Shown here piece by piece: positions 23,483 to 36,381 of a stretch of 64,000 bases of DNA. A program made the position numbers and the translations under genes. Source of the DNA: Umbilicaria muhlenbergii (lineage: Eukaryota > Ascomycota > Lecanoromycetes > Umbilicariales > Umbilicariaceae); contig KK106986.1 in NCBI GenBank assembly GCA_000611775.1, forward strand, positions 248,001 through 312,000, written 5' to 3'. Under the pieces are notes generated by a model that was not told the DNA's origin, did not search any database, and saw only the letters and a list, made by a program, of their open reading frames with translations. The stretch's first letter is position 1; the number at the start of each line of letters is the position of its first letter.

Positions 23483-26400
23483 CTATCTCCTCTTTCCGCT
23501 CTGCATATTAGTGAAAAGTAGCTTAAACCCATTACACAGAGCCCTCATATCCGGATACATGTTCTTCTGCAGCTCGAATGCATTCGGCACAACCTTAACA
23601 GCCCAATTCTGGACCTGAGCGTGCTGGCCAGCTTTGAAACAGAGATAAAAGTAGCCCGGATACTTCGGGTTGACGCAGAAATTGTAGACGGAGCGTTTGG
23701 GGTTGGCTTCGGTGTAGGTAGTTAGCCAGCGTTCTGCGATTAGATATATTAGCATTATCATGACAAAAGGGACATTGATAGCTAAAATACCCGTGTCGGC
23801 TTTGCTGCCGCTCTGGAATTTCTCGTGCAGCATCATCTCGTCTACCTTTCTGGCCATTGCCTTGACGTGGTTGACAATCAACTCGTCTAGATCGCTGTAA
23901 GTATGCCGGCCAATCTTGAGCAGCTTGCCAGCAGAGTAGTCATTCTCCTTGTTCATCTCCAAAACATCGATGTGTTGATAGACGTTGTCTGAGACTTTCC
24001 AGGTGACAGCGAGGTGGTCGAGTCCTTTGGACGATGGGCGAATAACCACATCGCCACGAGCTTGAGATCCAAGGTACTCCTCTGCCTGGGCGGCATTGAA
24101 CGACTTGAACAGAGGATGCTTAATGACCCTCTGCGTGCGACCAGATACATCGTTCTTCTCTTTCATGAGTTCCTTGTCGTTCTGCTCTTGCACCTCATCC
24201 CACTCATCCCGCAAACGGTCAATCTCCTTTCGATACGGCGTTCGGAGCTGACGTTCTTGCAATGAGAGACTCGCGCTCAAACTCTTGCGGTTGAGGTATA
24301 TGATCTTAGCCTGCACAGTCTGGTGTATCGCATACAATTGCTTGGCTGACACGTCTAGTCTCTCAGATATCTCGTGACCGGGCACAGTACCTTCGATACC
24401 GCAGTCTAACCTGGCTTCGATAACCTCGTCCTGAACCCTCTTGATGGACACGGGAACAATCATCCCCTCACAAAGAGAGTCGCGTGTCTCCCCAGTAAAC
24501 ATTGTGAAGATCTCATCAGTCGATAGTAAAGCGAAGTTCCTTCGAAGCTCTTCATACGGTTGCTGTAACTCGGCACGAATCGTCTCCAGTGTTGCACGCT
24601 TTCGCTGATTGAAGTTCTTCTCCAATTGCTCTGCGTATTCTTCCAAAATCAAGTCGTTGACCTTTTCCTGTGCATCGTCTTTGATGAGCTTGCGCACGAT
24701 GGCACCTGGCCCGTTTTCCGATGTTTCGGCTTGGATATCTTCTTCGTCCAACTCGAGGGCATCTGCAGCCATTTTTCGGCCGAGGTCATAGTCCTCGGGG
24801 TGTACACGGGTATTGTCCAAATAGTCGGACTCCGGCTCGGAGCTATCGAATTCGATGAACAAGAAACTGGCACAGTTGTTCCAGACACGAGGTCCAACGG
24901 CTGCCAGTTTATGTTGCTCAGGGTCTCCGACAAGCTCCGCTCTTGTCGATACTACACCGCCATTGATGTTGATAGCCTTCAGTAACTGAGACGCTTTGCG
25001 CGGCCCCAGCCCGCAAACATAGGGAAGTAGGTTTGCAGTGTACATATCGCTGACCGCCTCATTGATGTCGACACCGCATAGGTTAACCATGTCGACCAAC
25101 GCTGTCTCCAGTTGCTTTAGTATCTTATCTTGCGGGAGCAGCTGTTGACTCGGATCAAAAGATATTGAAACGATATCTCTTCCAAGAGATGCATACTCCT
25201 TCATAGGGTTCTGGAGATATTTAGCGAGGGCAACGGCGTATTTGGTTAATGGCGCGAATCCTGGGTGCTCAATATTCGCTCGATCGCTAGTCTGATAAAG
25301 CCTTGCCACTTCATCATTGACAATGACAACTTCCAACTTGTCACTCCTGTCATTTCCATCCTCGTCCTCATAGTCGGCTCCGCGTAAGTTCTTCTGCTCG
25401 ACAAGATCCTCCAGCTGTTTGTAGAGCTTCCTTGTATCGGCGGAAAAGCCGGAAACACCAATGACATCCGGTTTCCGGCGCTCCACAAGTTCCACAAATG
25501 CTCTGACATCTGCGCCGTCCTCAGTGCCCCGTTCCGGATCGCCAACGGAGAGGTCTAGGAATTTCCCATTTTCGAGAACACGACCATCCTCTTCGACCCA
25601 GGCCCAGTTGATAGATTCCCTGCCAAAAATCCCAGACCCATTGGAAAGCGCCAGAACTCGAGGCACAGTGCCTAGTATCATGCCTTTTGGTTTGTATGGA
25701 GCTTGATCCAGCTTCTTGAGAAACTCCTCTCTGCAAGACTTGGCCACTTGGTTCTCGCACTCGGCCTTCATGTTCTCCTTCACACCCCTGGCCATAATCC
25801 TGTCCAGTTTCAGCAATGCCATGTCCAGGGCCTCTCGTCGCTCGCGGTTCCATGCATCCGCGACCTCGCTAAAATTATCCGACTCGAGATCGCTGTACAG
25901 TTTCTTCTTAAAACGGTCGTATCCTTGCAAGCGAACCTTGACCTCCACAAGACCCTCCTCTTCGGCTCTAAGCATCCGGAGGAAAAGGTCAGGCTGCCGA
26001 GCAATGTCACTTAGCTGCTGGTTTCGGAGGTATTTGAACTCGTAGTACGGATGCTGCTCGTCAATTTTTCGCAGACCTTTATCGGTCCTGAAGCACTCGA
26101 TGACTCCGTCCATGTAGTATGTCTGCCTCATGACTTTACGCATTTTCGGACTCATCGCGAGTTCTTCCGCGAACATAGCTTTTGCTGCTCGAAGGCATTG
26201 TGCACCGGAAGAGTAGTCCGGCGGATCTAGTATGCTGTCACTGTCTGCCATATCGTCCGGCCTCTCGCTAGGATCTTCGGTATATTGCCGTCTGCCCTCT
26301 CTCTTGAGCGCATTCTGCGCAAAGGCATCTGCAGTTATGCCGAATGCACGTACCAGGTTGTAGACCTTGCCATTACGGATTCGCTCAAAGATCAACTTTG

Positions 26401-27975
26401 ACGCACCTGGCCGACGCTGCGTAGCATGCGTTTCCGTTCCGTTCACAAGTGCAAGGTCCTTTAAGTGGGAAGAATGCTGAAAGTGTAAGTAGTCCTGCAC
26501 ATCTTGCAGCTCCTCCATGCTGACTGCTGCCGGGAGCATCTCCTCAAAAACATCGTCGTGTACGTTTGAAATGCTGACAAGATTATCGTATGTACGCTGC
26601 AGAGCGTTGCGCTTGTCGACGAGCGCTCGAAACTTAAGGTCCAGATCAAAAATATCCCACAGATCAGATTGGTTGAGCAGCTTCTCAGCACTAACGACGT
26701 ACTGGGGAGCGTTTGGGTTATTATAATCTGGTGTAACGGCAACCTTGGCAGCGTGGATTAGGTAGTCTTTGCGATGCTGGAAGATGAATGGTACTTCATA
26801 TTCGTCCGTGATCATAAATTCGAGCACTTTAGCGACAGCTTTTTGGAAAGGATCCCGTAGGTCTGCTTCAAGTCGCTTTTTGGGTAGCATAAGATTAGAT
26901 ATCCAGATAGATTCCTCCTTGAACTGCTCGTCTGTAAGAACCAGATGCTTGTAAGGTTTCCTGGCAATCTGAAATCGCTCCGGCTCGTCGGTCATACGGA
27001 TGAGGTTGTCTTCGTCAGTCAACATCCTCTCCGCGAGCTGCGATGGCTCGAAAACATCTTTGAGTTCTATCGCTTTAGCCAATCCAGACCTTTCGGGGTC
27101 ATCGGAGTCAACATGGCGATCTTCTTGGTCCTCCTGTTCTTGAAGGTCCAGAGCCCAGTCGTACTCAGTACCATCGCCAAAAGCCTCTTTCATGTCTTCC
27201 AGTGCCGTTTCATCGAGACCGGCGGCATCTTTGACGCCGACGTAGCCACGCCTGACGGTTCTCGCTACTTCTTCGTCGTCATCGTGTTGATCTCGCCCTT
27301 CGTCGCCAGAGAAATCTTCCTCGATGAAATCTGCAAATTCGTCCTCCAGCTTCCTTCCCTCGGCGCGATGAGATGGCCGCCGATTCTCGAAATCCCCCGC
27401 CGCGTCTTCCTCTTCATCCGAGTCGAAAATGTCACCTACGCCACGGGGTGTCCGCCCATCCCTGTCATCTTTATGTCCGCGTTTTAGACGCTTCAGTTTG
27501 GGCTAGCCACGATGTCAGCAGAGTTCGTATAGTTCAATAGTCGTGCGTACTTCGCTAGGAGCTCTTCGCTCAAAGTCTGGGTTGGCCTCGCCGATGAGGT
27601 CTAGATCCTCCTCATCTAACCCGGCCTCCTCTTCCTCGCGCTCTTCCCTTCTCCGCTTTTTCTTCTCCCGTCGCCGTCGCGCGCGTTCCTCTGGCTCCTC
27701 TTCATCCTCGACAATGAATCCTTCTCGAACCTAGGGCATTGTGGCATAGGTCAGCGCAAGTCCAACCTTGAAAGGGTCTTGACGGAGGTGTCGAGACTCA
27801 CAGCGCGGGCGGCTTCCTCGTCATCGTCATCATCTTCTTCTTCGCTCGAATCGTCAATGTGACCATTGACACCGTTAGTCTTTCGCGTCACTTCGCCCGT
27901 TTCCTCATCGAAAGATTCATCTCCTTCCTCATCATCGAGCTCGGCCTCCCCTTCGATGAGGTCCCGGGCGCTCAT
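23483..27975 (-). CDS. SPT6: Transcription elongation factor and histone chaperone Spt6
   Basis: Four exons on the minus strand: 27975-27802, 27730-27551, 27502-23791, 23733-23483; 1,438 aa, typical for Spt6. The N-terminus is strongly acidic with basic KKKRRR patches. The middle shows the Tex-like core with YqgF fold ([11 protein letters not shown]), helix-hairpin-helix ([17 protein letters not shown]) and S1 domain ([15 protein letters not shown]). The C-terminus has the tandem SH2 module ([11 protein letters not shown] ... [13 protein letters not shown]) that binds the phosphorylated RNA polymerase II linker. It acts in the nucleus, reassembling nucleosomes behind Pol II. The last intron (23734-23790) is 57 nt, a multiple of three with no stop, so the unspliced message stays open; I remove it because the join restores [19 protein letters not shown]. 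Confidence 0.97.
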
Positions 27976-28575
27976 CTTGATCAAGCGGTCAGATGAAAAG
28001 AAGATGATAGATGTTGTGACGCCCACTTGACTCTGTGGTGGCGTGCTGTGAGTTCTGCGGACGCCGACCTGAGGTGGAAGGTGTGGTCAAGCTCTCATAT
28101 TCAACACTGGGCATCCCTAAGTTGGAAGTCTAGACTAGGATTGTTCGCTTGAGCTTGCCGTAGCCCCTAGTCCGAAAATGGCATTCGGCTATCATGCCAA
28201 GCCATGCGACATGAATGCAAAGTCTCAGCCTTACAGGGTACTCGATATATGACTGAGGAGACCTTAGGTAAATCATTTGATATTGGTATGAAGTAAGCTT
28301 TAATACGAAGCAAAGCAGTTTTGCTAACAACAGTCATGTGATTTCCCCAAGAACTAAGACCTGAAGCATGAAAAGCATTTTCATCATACAAGGCTCACAT
28401 TTCAGTTCAACGCCCATTGACACTCTCATCATACGTGTTGGGGTTAAGCTATTGTGTTAAGTCTTGAGGTTCTAATTCTAGAAGGCGGCGAGGCATATAT
28501 GGGTGTTATGCCAAGCCGGAATAATTATTACCCGGTAAGGCTGTGGAGGTCCTACGTTAGTACCGTAACAATACA
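27976..28575. other. Intergenic, boundary of the conserved block
   Basis: It contains the SPT6 promoter and the 3' flank of the MFS fossil. Base composition turns AT-richer from about 28130 on. No gene is seen. Confidence 0.45.
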
Positions 28576-30482
28576 TCAAGACTCTTTGTCACCCCTATTA
28601 ACGCGAAACCACGGCTGAGTGACGGCGACAAGGGTCGCAATACCAGCCATCGGGATAGCCAATGTAAACGCCTGATACAGACCTTTCATGTACTCCGAGT
28701 ACGCAACGTCGATGCCCACTAGCTCTGATGCAGAAAACGTTCCTTGAACTTTAGTTGTGCCCACCTGAAAAATGGCGGCGGGACTCAGACCGGGGTTGGT
28801 CTGTGGTATAGTGTTGATGAGCGCGTTTTGGAAAACGGCTTGTCCTGCAGATCCGATGAGGGCACCACCGAGTGATTGGAAGACTGTCGGTAGATATTGG
28901 ACAGAGGTTTGCGGACGTTGACCTGAGGCCACCAGCTACTTACAGAGAAGAATGGCAGTCGCAGTGGCGACATCGGCAGCCTTGGATATGCTTTGCACTA
29001 CGATAATGTATACGTAGAAGCAGAGTCCGAGTCCGATTCCCGCGAGAGCTTGGAACCCTATCCATACGCTGTGCCTTGAGTTCTTTGTCATGGTCATCAA
29101 TGCACCCGAGGCAGCTGTGCTGACAATTCCGCCAACGATCAAGAAGGGATTAAAGAGTCCAGTGGCCCCAATGGTGACGCCAATTATGGTCTGGACCAGA
29201 GCTGGGCGTGATTGCGTTGATTAGCTATGAACGAAAGGAGGTGAGGTGCCCAGGGCTGACTCACTCAAGCCCAAAATCAAAGGAAAAGTACGTATGCCTG
29301 ATTCCGCTGCATCGGTCGCTCTGGTAGCTTGGAAATAGATTGGGATGTAATAGAGAAGGATATAAAAGTTGCTAGCAATGCTGCGGAAGTGAGATTAGCG
29401 ATGTCTTTAGGACTCTGGTCTAGTTTCAATGGTGGCTGGACAGGGAAGGCTTTTGTTGACTTACAAGAAGCTGAAAACACAGCCGTTGGCAATTGTGCGG
29501 TCCTTCAAGACGCTTGGCAGCAGCAGTGCCCTTTCATCTTACCACCATTCATTCACGACGAAGGCGATCGACAAGACGGCGAACCCTACCAGCGTCCCCA
29601 CCACCTCAGACGAGCTCCACGTCTTGAGAACACCGCCCCATTGCAGCGCGAGCAAGTAGCAGACAACAGCAGCTGTGACGGTTACAACGCCAAGAAGATC
29701 CATCTGCAAGAGCTTCTCCTTGAGCGTCGCCTCTACAGGTTGGGCCGCTTTGGGTATCCGGAGGAAGAGAAAGATCGAGGCCGCTGCGAGAGCGCCACAG
29801 GGGAGGTTGATATAGAAACTGCAAGTCATAAGCGGATGAGTCCAGAGCTGGCATTGCGGGAGATGGGACATACCACCAGCGCCAAATTACCCTATCTGTC
29901 AGCGCTCCTCCAATCAATGGCCCAGTGATTGATGCTATTGCATATGCCACGTCCAAGCGACCCGTCAAGGCCGGTCGCTGTTTTTCTGGTGCTGAAACTC
30001 CAATGATCATGTAGGATTCCGACAACGTACCTGCAACGCCAATGCCAGTGATAGCGTGGCCAATGATCAATGACATGCTATTCAGAGAAACACCTGGCGG
30101 GTTGTACGACTAAGCGTTGTCAAGGAAGGATATCCAAGAGTAAGAGGCTTACCGCAGATGAGACTTCCCAGCTCGAACAATGCAATGCTGACTAGGTAGA
30201 CTATTTTGATCGGGAAGTATTTGAACGCTTTCCCCCACACTGATTGCGTGGATGATGCAGTCATACTAAGAACATGCTCAAGATGATGCCGATGGCGATG
30301 GCAATGAATCTCCAGCCAGTAAGATACTTCATTTCACCATTCCCAGCAGCGTTGCTGTTGGTGTTGTCACCAGGGTGTATGAGAGCCTCCCTATCCTCCA
30401 TCCCGCTGCCCATAATATTAGGGATTTGTGTGACTGAATGAGCTTTGCCGTCTTCCTTCCCGTTCCCTTTCTCACCAATCAT
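28576..30482 (-). pseudogene. Broken MFS multidrug-type transporter (DHA2-like, 14-TM type)
   Basis: Recognisable from the N-terminal cytosolic tail and first helix (GWRFIAIAIGIILSMFL) through STQSVWGKAFKYFPIK, GPLIGGALTD, WRWCFYINLPCG (restored across a 55-nt intron) and TDAAESGIRTFPLILGL to a well-preserved C-terminus (FFQSLGGALIGSAGQAVFQ). The family exports drugs and metabolites across the plasma membrane and often sits in secondary-metabolite clusters. It is broken: a segment between the first and second helices is missing, and at least two further interruptions of the frame lie in the middle. At least four introns are still recognisable. It is the leftmost member of the minus-strand fossil cluster. 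Confidence 0.82.
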
Positions 30483-31088
30483 GCCGTGGGCCGTTGGACG
30501 TTGGACATTGGACGGCTTTGGAGTTGCTACTTGCTATGAGCAGACGGTGATTGCAGTTTCAGGCCAGCTTCCTTCATACAGACTTGAGAGACGAGGTTGA
30601 TGTTTGTTTAAAATGTACGGATGTAGAGACAGTGTTGAGTCGTTTCTACCCGCGTGAACTTGATGAATCCGGTGTACCAGGAGCGGTTGCGCCATCCAGA
30701 TGGCCAAACCCCAACGCCGATCAGATCGCCTATTATCTACGCTTGCTGAGGGGATTCCCGGCTTCCTATTAGTGTAATCTATTGGAGAATGGGAAAAGAA
30801 AGCAAATCACGATTGGTTAGGCCGCTCAGTCAGTTGTATCATCAACGCTGGCCTATGCCAAGACCAATAGACTTTCTGATCAGTCCACTCCCGACTCTCG
30901 TCACACAACGCCATATCAAAACTCCACACGAGTCGAGTGATGATCAGTCGCATTTCGGCGTATGCGAGTCTGTGGCAATTTTAGTCTAGGAGCTGGCGCC
31001 CTGGAAATTGCTGTGACGACGTTTTCCGAGGGAGGTAGCGAAGGGAGGGTTAGGGCTCTAGGGGACGGGTCAAAGACGTCACAAACTC
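30483..31088. other. Intergenic between fossil MFS and fossil P450
   Basis: Probable former promoter of the MFS gene. The one frame of note (30551-30772, plus) has no recognisable domain. Confidence 0.4.
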
Positions 31089-31455
31089 ACTGTTTACCGA
31101 CACAATTCTTGGGCCCGGTCGAGAAGGGCTTGAAGACATCTTTGCCGTCGTCCGCGTACAGCGGGTTGCCAAGCCAGCGAGAAGGGTCAAAGACTTTGGG
31201 GTCATAGAAGTTCTTTTTCGCATGATACGCTACCGTCTGGTAGATGCCAACAGTTGTCTAGTCGTCGTTCAAGACAGTCAGCTTATGTTTCTCATATTAT
31301 TGTAAATGTACCGATAGGTTTATAAACCTACGATCTGTATATTCCATGCCGTTAGAACAGGCCATCGAACTGACAAGCAGACAGCCTACTCGCCGTGTTA
31401 CTCACCAAAACAAGAGAGGCGCAAAAGAATACTGCGAAGCTATCGAGGGCCATCT
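31089..31455 (-). pseudogene. Cytochrome P450 fossil reduced to its two ends
   Basis: At the start (31455-31408) there is an ATG with a hydrophobic membrane-anchor-like stretch followed by a GTGAGT donor. Soon after, at about 31258-31089, the C-terminal part of a P450 appears: a KVFDPSRWLG stretch and the heme-loop FSTGPKNCVGK with its Cys ligand. The roughly 400 residues that should lie between are absent, so this is an internally deleted copy. P450s in such clusters oxidise the terpene skeleton. It lies just downstream of the terpene-cyclase fossil on the same strand. Confidence 0.75.
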
Positions 31456-31616
31456 TTGACATTTACATCATAGGAACGAGAGACTTCATGTCAACAGTCA
31501 AGGCCCAGAAGAAGGGACTGTGGCAGTAAAACAAAACTTTGAAAACGATGCATTCTAAAGTACTGCAAAGGGCCATTAGCCCTGCTTGCCTTCCTCGCCT
31601 AGCCCAGATAGCTTAC

Positions 31617-32955
31617 AAGTAGGGGTAGAACATCTGCTCGGGAGTAAGACAGGACAGGTATAGCATCTGACTATTCCATAGACATTGCAGATCATTTGTG
31701 ATGGTGTGAGACATATCCTTGTCACTTGCTCTCTTCGAGCCGTTGGGTATTTTAGGGGATTCTGAGACCTTGGCGGGGCCTTTTTGCATCAATGAGAATT
31801 GGGGGTCGTTGAAGGAAGCTTCATCAGGATATCGTGGGCAGATCAGACTCTAGACAGCGTTCCCACTCAGGCTGTACTGCATGGCATCGAGATAACGTCG
31901 GAGATCCAAGGAGAGCTCCATATTAGTCAAGTTGTCTTCTAGGATGCAGAGGTATTCGGCAACATTTTTCTTGATGATCGTTCTGCAGAGATCTTTAGCC
32001 TCATCCACAGTGATCGAGTGCTCCCCCATCAGCACCAAGATGGCATTACTACGTTGGATAGACCAAGTCGTCTGGCTGAGTCACGCTCTTTCTCCCACGA
32101 GAACAGCTCGTGCTGGAGGCCGGCAACAATCCCGGCAGGCCGCATGAACTGGCTACATAGGACCATTTCATCCTCGGGAATCGTGATGGCGACGCCGAAA
32201 ATCAGCAGTCCAAACCAAAACCTTCGAGGTCAGCACCAATACTTAGCCTATGAAGTCTCCCGGTCTGGCTTACATTTCACCAAAGTCAAGAATTCTGTGT
32301 GGGATGTAATCTTCTAGTATAGTAAAGTGAATATTGTGTTGACGACCAGCTGCTAATTGGACAAAGTTTGCCCATGCCTTCGTCGTAGTCAAAGCACGTT
32401 CTTTGTCGATGGCTAGCATCTCGCCAAGCATTTGGCCTTGGATCTTTTTCTTTCCAGAACCGTTGGACTCGATGCGACCCGTTTGAGAGCCCTCTCTGAG
32501 CGCGTCCAGCATCTGGTCGTTCACCAAATCGCCCTTTAACGACATGAAACACGAAACATCACGCCAGGGGAGGTAGAACGAGGCCTCATCCGCTCTTGAT
32601 CAATGTTGTCCGTGAGATCTATGATGGGTCAACAATCAACAATCCCTAAGTTGAGGAGAGTAAGCCATACCATCATGTAGAAAAGCAAACTCATTGGCGT
32701 ATGAAATAATCTCATGTCGTTCAGGGAGGCATGCTGGTACAGATATTGACATGAAATTATACTTGACAGTCAAACCTCTCTTGTAATGTTCTACTGAACT
32801 GACATGCTTGCTTCAGTCTTCTGAGCTCATAAAGTCCTTATCTCTTTCTTGATAGGATCATTGTGGATTTGAAGAGGCATTTCATCACAAAGCCCTCTGA
32901 GCTCCTTAGTCTCATATGTTGAAGGGTCCATAAGCTTGAAGTACTAAAATTTCAT
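31617..32955 (-). pseudogene. Fossil class I terpene cyclase (fungal bifunctional terpene synthase type, cyclase half)
   Basis: Reading on the minus strand, I can follow the MDPSTYET N-terminal signature, EIISYANEFAFLHDD, and the metal-binding DDLTD motif, which spans a small intron. These are followed by a helix with DQMLDALREG, KDERALT-like and AAGRQH stretches, the IPHRILDFGEMFWFGL helix, an NSE-like ELFSWEKER helix, and a C-terminal SLxxRRYLDAMQYSLSGN-like helix. This order matches the cyclase half of fungal di-/sesterterpene synthases of the fusicoccadiene/ophiobolin type, recalled from family knowledge. The prenyltransferase half expected after it is not seen; the sequence runs into the P450 fossil. 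The gene is broken in several places (roughly four or more). It is the best evidence that the cluster once made a terpenoid. Confidence 0.8.
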
Positions 32956-34259
32956 TTTCAGGGAATTCATACCCTCTGAACGTGTAGTAAATGTAGAGTA
33001 TAAGACGCATGAAATATCAACAGAGAGTTGACATCTGACTTTTTTGATTACACAGTATCTTGCTGAGCGGGTGAGATAAGATCAGTACAGTATTTGATGT
33101 ATATTACTGTATATTTTGAAACCTCAGGCGCTTTGTAGCCCTCAAGCTGATCAGCATACAAAATAAATAGGAAACATAAGCTCAGTGTTGTTGTATAGAA
33201 CGATAATTTAGAGGCCAAATAAATATATTATTGCACTAACTAAATATCGGTCCAAAATTGACTGTAATGAACGTAAAGAACTAAGTAGTCTTCGAGGTTA
33301 TAGAACTGTCAATATACATATTTAGGAGCTGCTCACTAAGCCTAAGGTATTTATGACGTTCCTACTTATGACGTGACTGCTTTTCTCGCTAGAACCCCTG
33401 CCCGAAAATGACGTCTGCTGTTAGATGCGACATGTTTATCGTCACAACTGAGCCAAAAGAGCGTGCGACCCCGCTTAAGCTAGCAGAATCAACTAAACAT
33501 ACTATATATTCATAACATCTGCTGCGACGGCGAACGGCGAAAATCAACAAGTGTTAAGGTACTCACTTCATAGCTTCCTGTCTCTACGTCGTCAACCCTA
33601 TGGAAGTACAATGCTTGATTTCATCAGGGCGCAGGCTAAGCAGCCACTCAACGCTTCTTTGCATATTAGTGACCGTCTGAAATTAGCAGATCATTGAGTA
33701 CAACAACACAGCACTATCAAGGGGTGATCCGATTCACGTGAATTATTCAGCTGAGTAGATGCACGACCTGAGTTCATGTTGCTCTTCAATTGAATCAACA
33801 CCATCCCTGCTGTCTTGAGTTCAAAGGCTGACTGCAGAAGCTGGAGTACAGCAAACAGATAAACCGTTCTTTTCCTGGAAGCCTCAACCCGCACGTGTAA
33901 TCTGCAGATCACCGTCCCTGCAAACCTGAAGTACCTTTGTGTTCCCATATTCTTTAGTGCCTGCGGGTGTACCTCATTATACTCAACTGTCTGCTGGCTT
34001 ACTACTTATTATGTAACTGATGCTTGTACCATTCTACGAGGTAATCCTTCTCTCTGAACAAGGTGAATCGATTTGTCAAGAGATTGAAGGATTCCTGAGT
34101 GAAGGACTGCAGTTCTATAAGCTGTGCCTTTCCATGATGAGCAGCAGCTGCGCATGTGGGGAAACTATTGAAGAAACTTGCCCGGATGCCCTGTATGAAT
34201 TATCACGGCTTGTGCAACTATTGTGCCTATGCATGCTACATCCTCTCAGTCTATACTGC
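32956..34259. other. AT-rich spacer inside the fossil cluster
   Basis: A/T-rich, with no frame showing a domain. It probably includes the former promoter of the terpene cyclase and the 3' flank of the flavin monooxygenase fossil. I see no transposon ends. Confidence 0.45.
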
Positions 34260-36206
34260 TCAAGGCTCCATCGTGTCGCTGCCATATTTGGCAACGTACT
34301 CTTCCCGAAGGCGCTGCTAATCGTGAGATTGTGTTTGGCGCGAGGAAGCCTTGGGCCAGCCCTTGCGATGCGATGATAAGCCAAGCTCTTGAAGTAGTTT
34401 ATCAGTGTAGGGGATCATGTCGAAGGGCAACCAGTTCCCCGTTCGCCGTTCAAATAGCTACCTCCGTCGGCACCAAGCACTGAAAAAGGCTATTTTTGTT
34501 TGCCGTTCTTCATATGGAGGCAACACAAGCCGCTTATCCAAATTAGCCGTCGCCCATATTGTTTGTCACTCTGTCGCTATGAAATAACTCCTAACGAGCA
34601 CATGGCAAATGAACGCAACCGAGTCGTCGCGTAGTGGGGCAATACCGTTGTACAAGCGGTACGGTGTGACGTCAATTGGCTTCCTATGACAGACTGGGGG
34701 ATTTGCTAGCATCGGAAACGAACCAGAACTTCCTGGCCGGCTTCCTTCTCAAGCCGTGCCCATTCTGCCCCGACTTCCGCTGGCTCGTGTTCCAACCGAT
34801 GAGGGAGATTAAGCTTGAATAGAAGGTCTTTGTCGAAAAAGTCAAGTCTTGACGTCCAGCCAGTGCCGCACAACAGAACATCAGAGGAGACCTCTTCTCC
34901 GCCCTTCAAGCGGACAAGCCGTCTGGCAAGCTCAAGAATGTCGTCTTCATAGACTCGAACATTGCTTTGCTTGATAGTACTCCAGAAATCTGGCTGATTG
35001 AGACCACTTGATCCGTTCTGCCAGAAGATCCTGTTGCTCACCAGTATAGCTCGTGGTGGCAAGGGCAGGAAGACAAGGACGTGCAAAACATTGAAGTGTT
35101 TCAGATCAAATTCTTCTGCAAGAATGTAAAAATGGATATTTGGCTTACGGTGTGTGAGGAGCCAGCTCCTCGAGGCCTTTAGTTCTTTCGAGAATCTCTT
35201 GGTCCACAGAACTCCACAGTGGGTTCACAAGGTACCGTCCCAAGCTTGTCCCGTGTAGAAATCTACTCCACCATGTATCCGGATTAAGTAGTGAAGGCGT
35301 CATTGTAGTAGCCACCCTAGTAGATCCAATGGCGAAAGTATTCTTATATGGGCCTTTGCCCTTGGCGGACATGAAAAATTCTGGACCGGTTCCTGATGCT
35401 CGAATGATCCATGATACGGATTTTCCAACTTTTGCTGAAGTGTACACCATATCAGCTGCTGACTTCCCTCCACCCATTAGAGTGACACGCTGTATGTCTG
35501 CTGAAGTAAGTATAGAAGACTGCCCAAACATCTCGTGGTGCATGATCAAACCTTCGACCTTTTCTCGATGAGGAAGATCAGGTAAGTTTGGTGCAGATGT
35601 AAGACCGCTTGCCACTATTAGCTTTGTGGTATGAAACATCTTTGCCCCATTCAGGTTATCTGTGCCAGAGATAGTTCACTTCCCGTTGAGCTTCTGAATG
35701 TGGTGTATTCTGAAGTTGGATTTGATTCTTTGCCGCAAGCTTTGACCAGCAAAGCCATGCTGATCAACACAGTCTTCCAAGTACTTGGTTGTGTACTTCA
35801 CTTTGAAGAAGTTGTAGTAGGTGTCCTCTTCAGGAGGATGAGTCATTAGAACTTCTGGAAACAACATTGTTTCCACCGTTCATTGTGTCCAGAACAATTT
35901 ATATGCTCTCCCTGAGTCATTAGATTGCGTTAGCTACCGTTTTCCAGCACAAGTAATGAAGGAAGTCTTGCACACAGGGGAATTGCACATTGAAGTTCAA
36001 CACTCCTCGGAGGCAGCTATCTTGTTCCAATATAACTAGTTGACATTCTGAATGTATGGGCAGATAAAATGTTGCTGCAATGATGCTGGAGATCCCTGAT
36101 TCAGGACTCAAGTTAGTCTTTATGGAGATTCACAACATAAACTTTTATAAGTCTTATCAGCTCCAACTACCGCCAGGTCCATCATTTTTATGTCTGAAGA
36201 ATCCAT
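34260..36206 (-). pseudogene. Fossil flavin-dependent (FAD/NADPH) monooxygenase
   Basis: On the minus strand the order of family segments is complete: an N-terminal MDLAVVGA Rossmann start, a CQLVILEQDSCLGG-like second strand, MTHPPEEDTYYNF, TKLIVASGLTSAPNLPD, the second dinucleotide site VTLMGGGKSAADM, IFWQNGSSGLNQPDFW (restored across a 118-nt intron 35031-35148), DVLLCGTGWTSRLDFF, and a C-terminal PFDMIPYTDKLLQELGLSSHRKGW. This is the layout of the fungal FMO-like oxygenases found in secondary metabolism. Several stops and shifts interrupt it (about five), so it is a fossil. Its length (about 1.95 kb) shows that almost no sequence has been lost, so decay was mainly by point change. Confidence 0.82.
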
Positions 36207-36381
36207 CTTTATGCTAACAAGAGTCACTTCCGGAAAGTATTTCAAATCATTGATACCATTACGCGATTCATCTGCACCGTTCCCACTAGGGTAGACCTAG
36301 ATCAAATTCAACTTGCAGAGAGGTGTTTGCTGTTGATGTTGTTACCTGCAAGGCAACTGGAAGATGCCCTCCTAGAGGGAC

